NCBI GenBank assembly: GCA_031254175.1
Contig: JAIRUY010000210.1
Span: forward strand, 1-8,361
DNA from: Treponema sp.
Lineage (GTDB): Bacteria; Spirochaetota; Spirochaetia; Treponematales; Breznakiellaceae
DNA length: 8,361 bases
Direction of reading: 5' to 3'
A program made the position numbers and the translations under genes. This document shows positions 6,823 to 8,361 of the stretch, piece by piece; positions within the stretch are counted from its first letter, which is position 1; each line of letters opens with the position of its first letter. A model generated the notes under the pieces. That model was given only the letters and a program-made list of their open reading frames with translations. It did not search any database and had not been told where the DNA came from.

Positions 6823-7269
6823 TTACTGTATACCGGTAGAACCAAAACCAGCGCTTCCCCGGCCGCTTTCTCCCATGGTGTGGGTTTGCGTAATCACAGC
6901 ACGGCAGACAGGCGCAATCACAAGCTGCGCAATCCTCTGCCCGTCCTTAATAATAACATCCTGACCGCCTAAATTAATTAAAATTATCTCTATATCTCCG
7001 CGGTAATCTGAATCTATCGTACCCGGGGAGTTTAAAACTGTCAGCCCCGAATTAACAGCCAAACCTGAACGCGGACGTATCTGCGCTTCAAAACCGAAAG
7101 GAATCTCAATCTTTAAACCGGTGGGAATTTTTGCCCTGCCAAGGGGCTTAATAATGATATCAGAATCAATGAACGCCCGCAAATCCATTCCCGAAGCGCC
7201 TTCGCTTTCATAGCGCGGAAGCTCAATACGCTGATGGGCTTTAAGTACTTTTACAGGCAGATTTTTCAT
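6823..7269 (-). CDS. dut: Deoxyuridine 5'-triphosphate nucleotidohydrolase (dUTPase)
   Basis: This enzyme hydrolyses dUTP to dUMP and pyrophosphate, keeping uracil out of DNA and supplying dUMP for thymidylate synthesis. At 148 residues it has the normal length for the homotrimeric all-beta family. All five motifs are present in order: ASGMDLRA (25-32), PRSGLA (66-71), GTIDSDYRGD (83-92), DGQRIAQLV (109-117) and the C-terminal arm RGSAGFGSTG (137-146). By comparison with E. coli, Asp86 is the water-activating aspartate and Tyr89 is the residue that discriminates against ribose. The ATG is the only usable start: an in-frame stop lies a few codons upstream, and a weak GGA sits 5 nt before it. 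The gene follows pnp by 32 bp and precedes the lptF-like gene by 20 bp. Cytoplasmic; identity is secure. Confidence 0.97.
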   Translation of the reverse strand: MKNLPVKVLKAHQRIELPRYESEGASGMDLRAFIDSDIIIKPLGRAKIPTGLKIEIPFGFEAQIRPRSGLAVNSGLTVLNSPGTIDSDYRGDIEIILINLGGQDVIIKDGQRIAQLVIAPVCRAVITQTHTMGESGRGSAGFGSTGIQ

Positions 7270-7301
7270 CCGTATCCATATATCAACAAGGACATATTCC
7301 T

Positions 7302-8361
7302 TTATCGCCGTTGATTGTTTCTGGAACGATCTTCTCTTTGCCCTCCGCTTTCTTGAGCGCCGTCAGGATCAATTGCGTCAATATACGAAAGGTTCAGCCT
7401 GCCCATTTTATCAATTTCAAGAAGTTTTACAGGAATCTGCTGACCTTCTTTTACTACATCCGTAACCTGGGCAATGCGCTGCCTGGAAAGTTTGCTGATA
7501 TGCACCAATCCTTCCTTGCCGGGCAGAATCTCTACAAAAGCGCCGAAATCCATAATGCGCTTGACAACGCCGTCATAAATCCTTCCGATTTCAGGATCTG
7601 AAGCTATTCCAATAACGGCAATTCTCGCGCCCTCGGTGTCTTTTTTATTTTTGCCAAAGATTGTAACAGTACCGTCGTCTTCCGTATTTATTTTTACCGA
7701 ATACTGTTCACACAGAGCTTTTATATTCTTGCCTCCGGGGCCGATAAGGGCGCCTATCTTGTCAATATCTATCCGTAAAGTAACAATCTTGGGCGCATAT
7801 TCACTGATCTCCTCTACAGGTTTATCAATGCACTGATTCATAATTGAAAGAATATGCAGTCTGCCCCGTTTTGCCTGATCGAGCGCCTTTTGCATAATTT
7901 GAGGGCTGACGCTTGATATTTTTATGTCCATCTGGAAACCGGTTATTCCGTCCATGGTTCCCGCAACCTTAAAATCCATATCTCCAAGATGGTCTTCTTC
8001 ACCAAGAATGTCAGATAACACAGCGAATTTGCCGCCGCTTTCTTCTGTAATAAGCCCCATCGCGATGCCCGCTACGGGCTTTTTCATGGGAACACCGGCG
8101 TGAAGCATTGAAAGCGTGCCGCCGCAAACTGAAGCCATTGAAGACGATCCGTTTGATTCCATGATTTCCGAAACAACGCGGACTGTATACGGAAAATCTT
8201 CTTTTGAGGGAACCATTGCTTTTAATGAACGCAGAGCAAGATGTCCGTGACCTATTTCCCGGCGGCCGGTGCCCGTTCTGCCAACCTCACCCACCGAATA
8301 AGGAGGCATATTATAATGGTGCATATAACGCTTTGTATCTTCCGCATCAATTCCGTCTAGT
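7302..8361 (-). CDS. pnp: Polyribonucleotide nucleotidyltransferase (PNPase), C-terminal half, cut by window edge
   Basis: PNPase is a trimeric 3'-to-5' phosphorolytic exoribonuclease of the cytoplasm that degrades mRNA using phosphate. The reading frame stays open to the right edge, so the start and roughly the first half (first RNase PH domain and linker; the family is usually about 700 residues) are missing. The visible part is about 352 residues. It begins inside the second RNase PH domain, with the family signatures KRYMHHYN and EIGHGHLA. The stretch ILGEEDHLGDMDFKVAG carries the two aspartates (visible residues about 123 and 129) equivalent to E. coli Asp486 and Asp492. A KH domain follows (about 192-252, GxxG loop GPGG), then an S1 domain (about 258-328, with DFGAFVEILPGKEGLVHIS). 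A short charged tail ends in Arg-Arg. The gene lies 32 bp ahead of dut. The call is near certain; only the 5' part is unknown. Confidence 0.98.
   Translation of the reverse strand, partial: LDGIDAEDTKRYMHHYNMPPYSVGEVGRTGTGRREIGHGHLALRSLKAMVPSKEDFPYTVRVVSEIMESNGSSSMASVCGGTLSMLHAGVPMKKPVAGIAMGLITEESGGKFAVLSDILGEEDHLGDMDFKVAGTMDGITGFQMDIKISSVSPQIMQKALDQAKRGRLHILSIMNQCIDKPVEEISEYAPKIVTLRIDIDKIGALIGPGGKNIKALCEQYSVKINTEDDGTVTIFGKNKKDTEGARIAVIGIASDPEIGRIYDGVVKRIMDFGAFVEILPGKEGLVHISKLSRQRIAQVTDVVKEGQQIPVKLLEIDKMGRLNLSYIDAIDPDGAQESGGQREDRSRNNQRR

Overview
The window is one uninterrupted block of housekeeping genes. All lie on the minus strand, so transcription runs from the high-coordinate end to the low end. 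In transcriptional order they are: the 3' half of pnp (running off the right edge), dut, two lptF/lptG-type permease genes, tgt, a secreted HEAT-repeat protein gene, murB, and a PfkB-family sugar kinase. Junctions are +32, +20, -4, +3, +16, -8 and +2 bp. There is no room for internal promoters or terminators between genes, and the group is best read as a single operon or the distal part of one. No stretch over 300 bases lacks a gene.

The encoded set suggests a double-membraned bacterium: an LptF/LptG pair, a Sec-exported helical-repeat protein, a peptidoglycan precursor enzyme, and tRNA queuosine modification. The combination, especially pnp-dut next to YjgP/YjgQ-type permeases, recalls treponemal spirochaetes. 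That placement is from memory of gene content and order. It is not proven by anything in the sequence, and I hold it with moderate confidence at best.

Region by region: 7302-8361 is RNA turnover (PNPase: second RNase PH domain, KH, S1). 6823-7269 is dUTP hydrolysis. 4437-6802 holds two inner-membrane permease subunits joined by an ATGA overlap. 3315-4433 is queuosine insertion into tRNA. 1940-3298 is the periplasmic HEAT-repeat protein of unknown role. 991-1947 is MurB, which makes UDP-MurNAc. 14-988 is a fructokinase-like kinase that may feed hexose phosphate towards glycolysis or amino-sugar synthesis.

I see no mobile element, CRISPR array, RNA gene or phage remnant, and nothing that amounts to a new multi-gene system. 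The points worth a second look are a roughly 45-70 residue extra segment in the LptF-like subunit, substitutions next to or at normally invariant active-site positions in MurB (Arg to Lys) and Tgt, the uncharacterised HEAT protein translationally overlapped with murB, and an ambiguous murB start.
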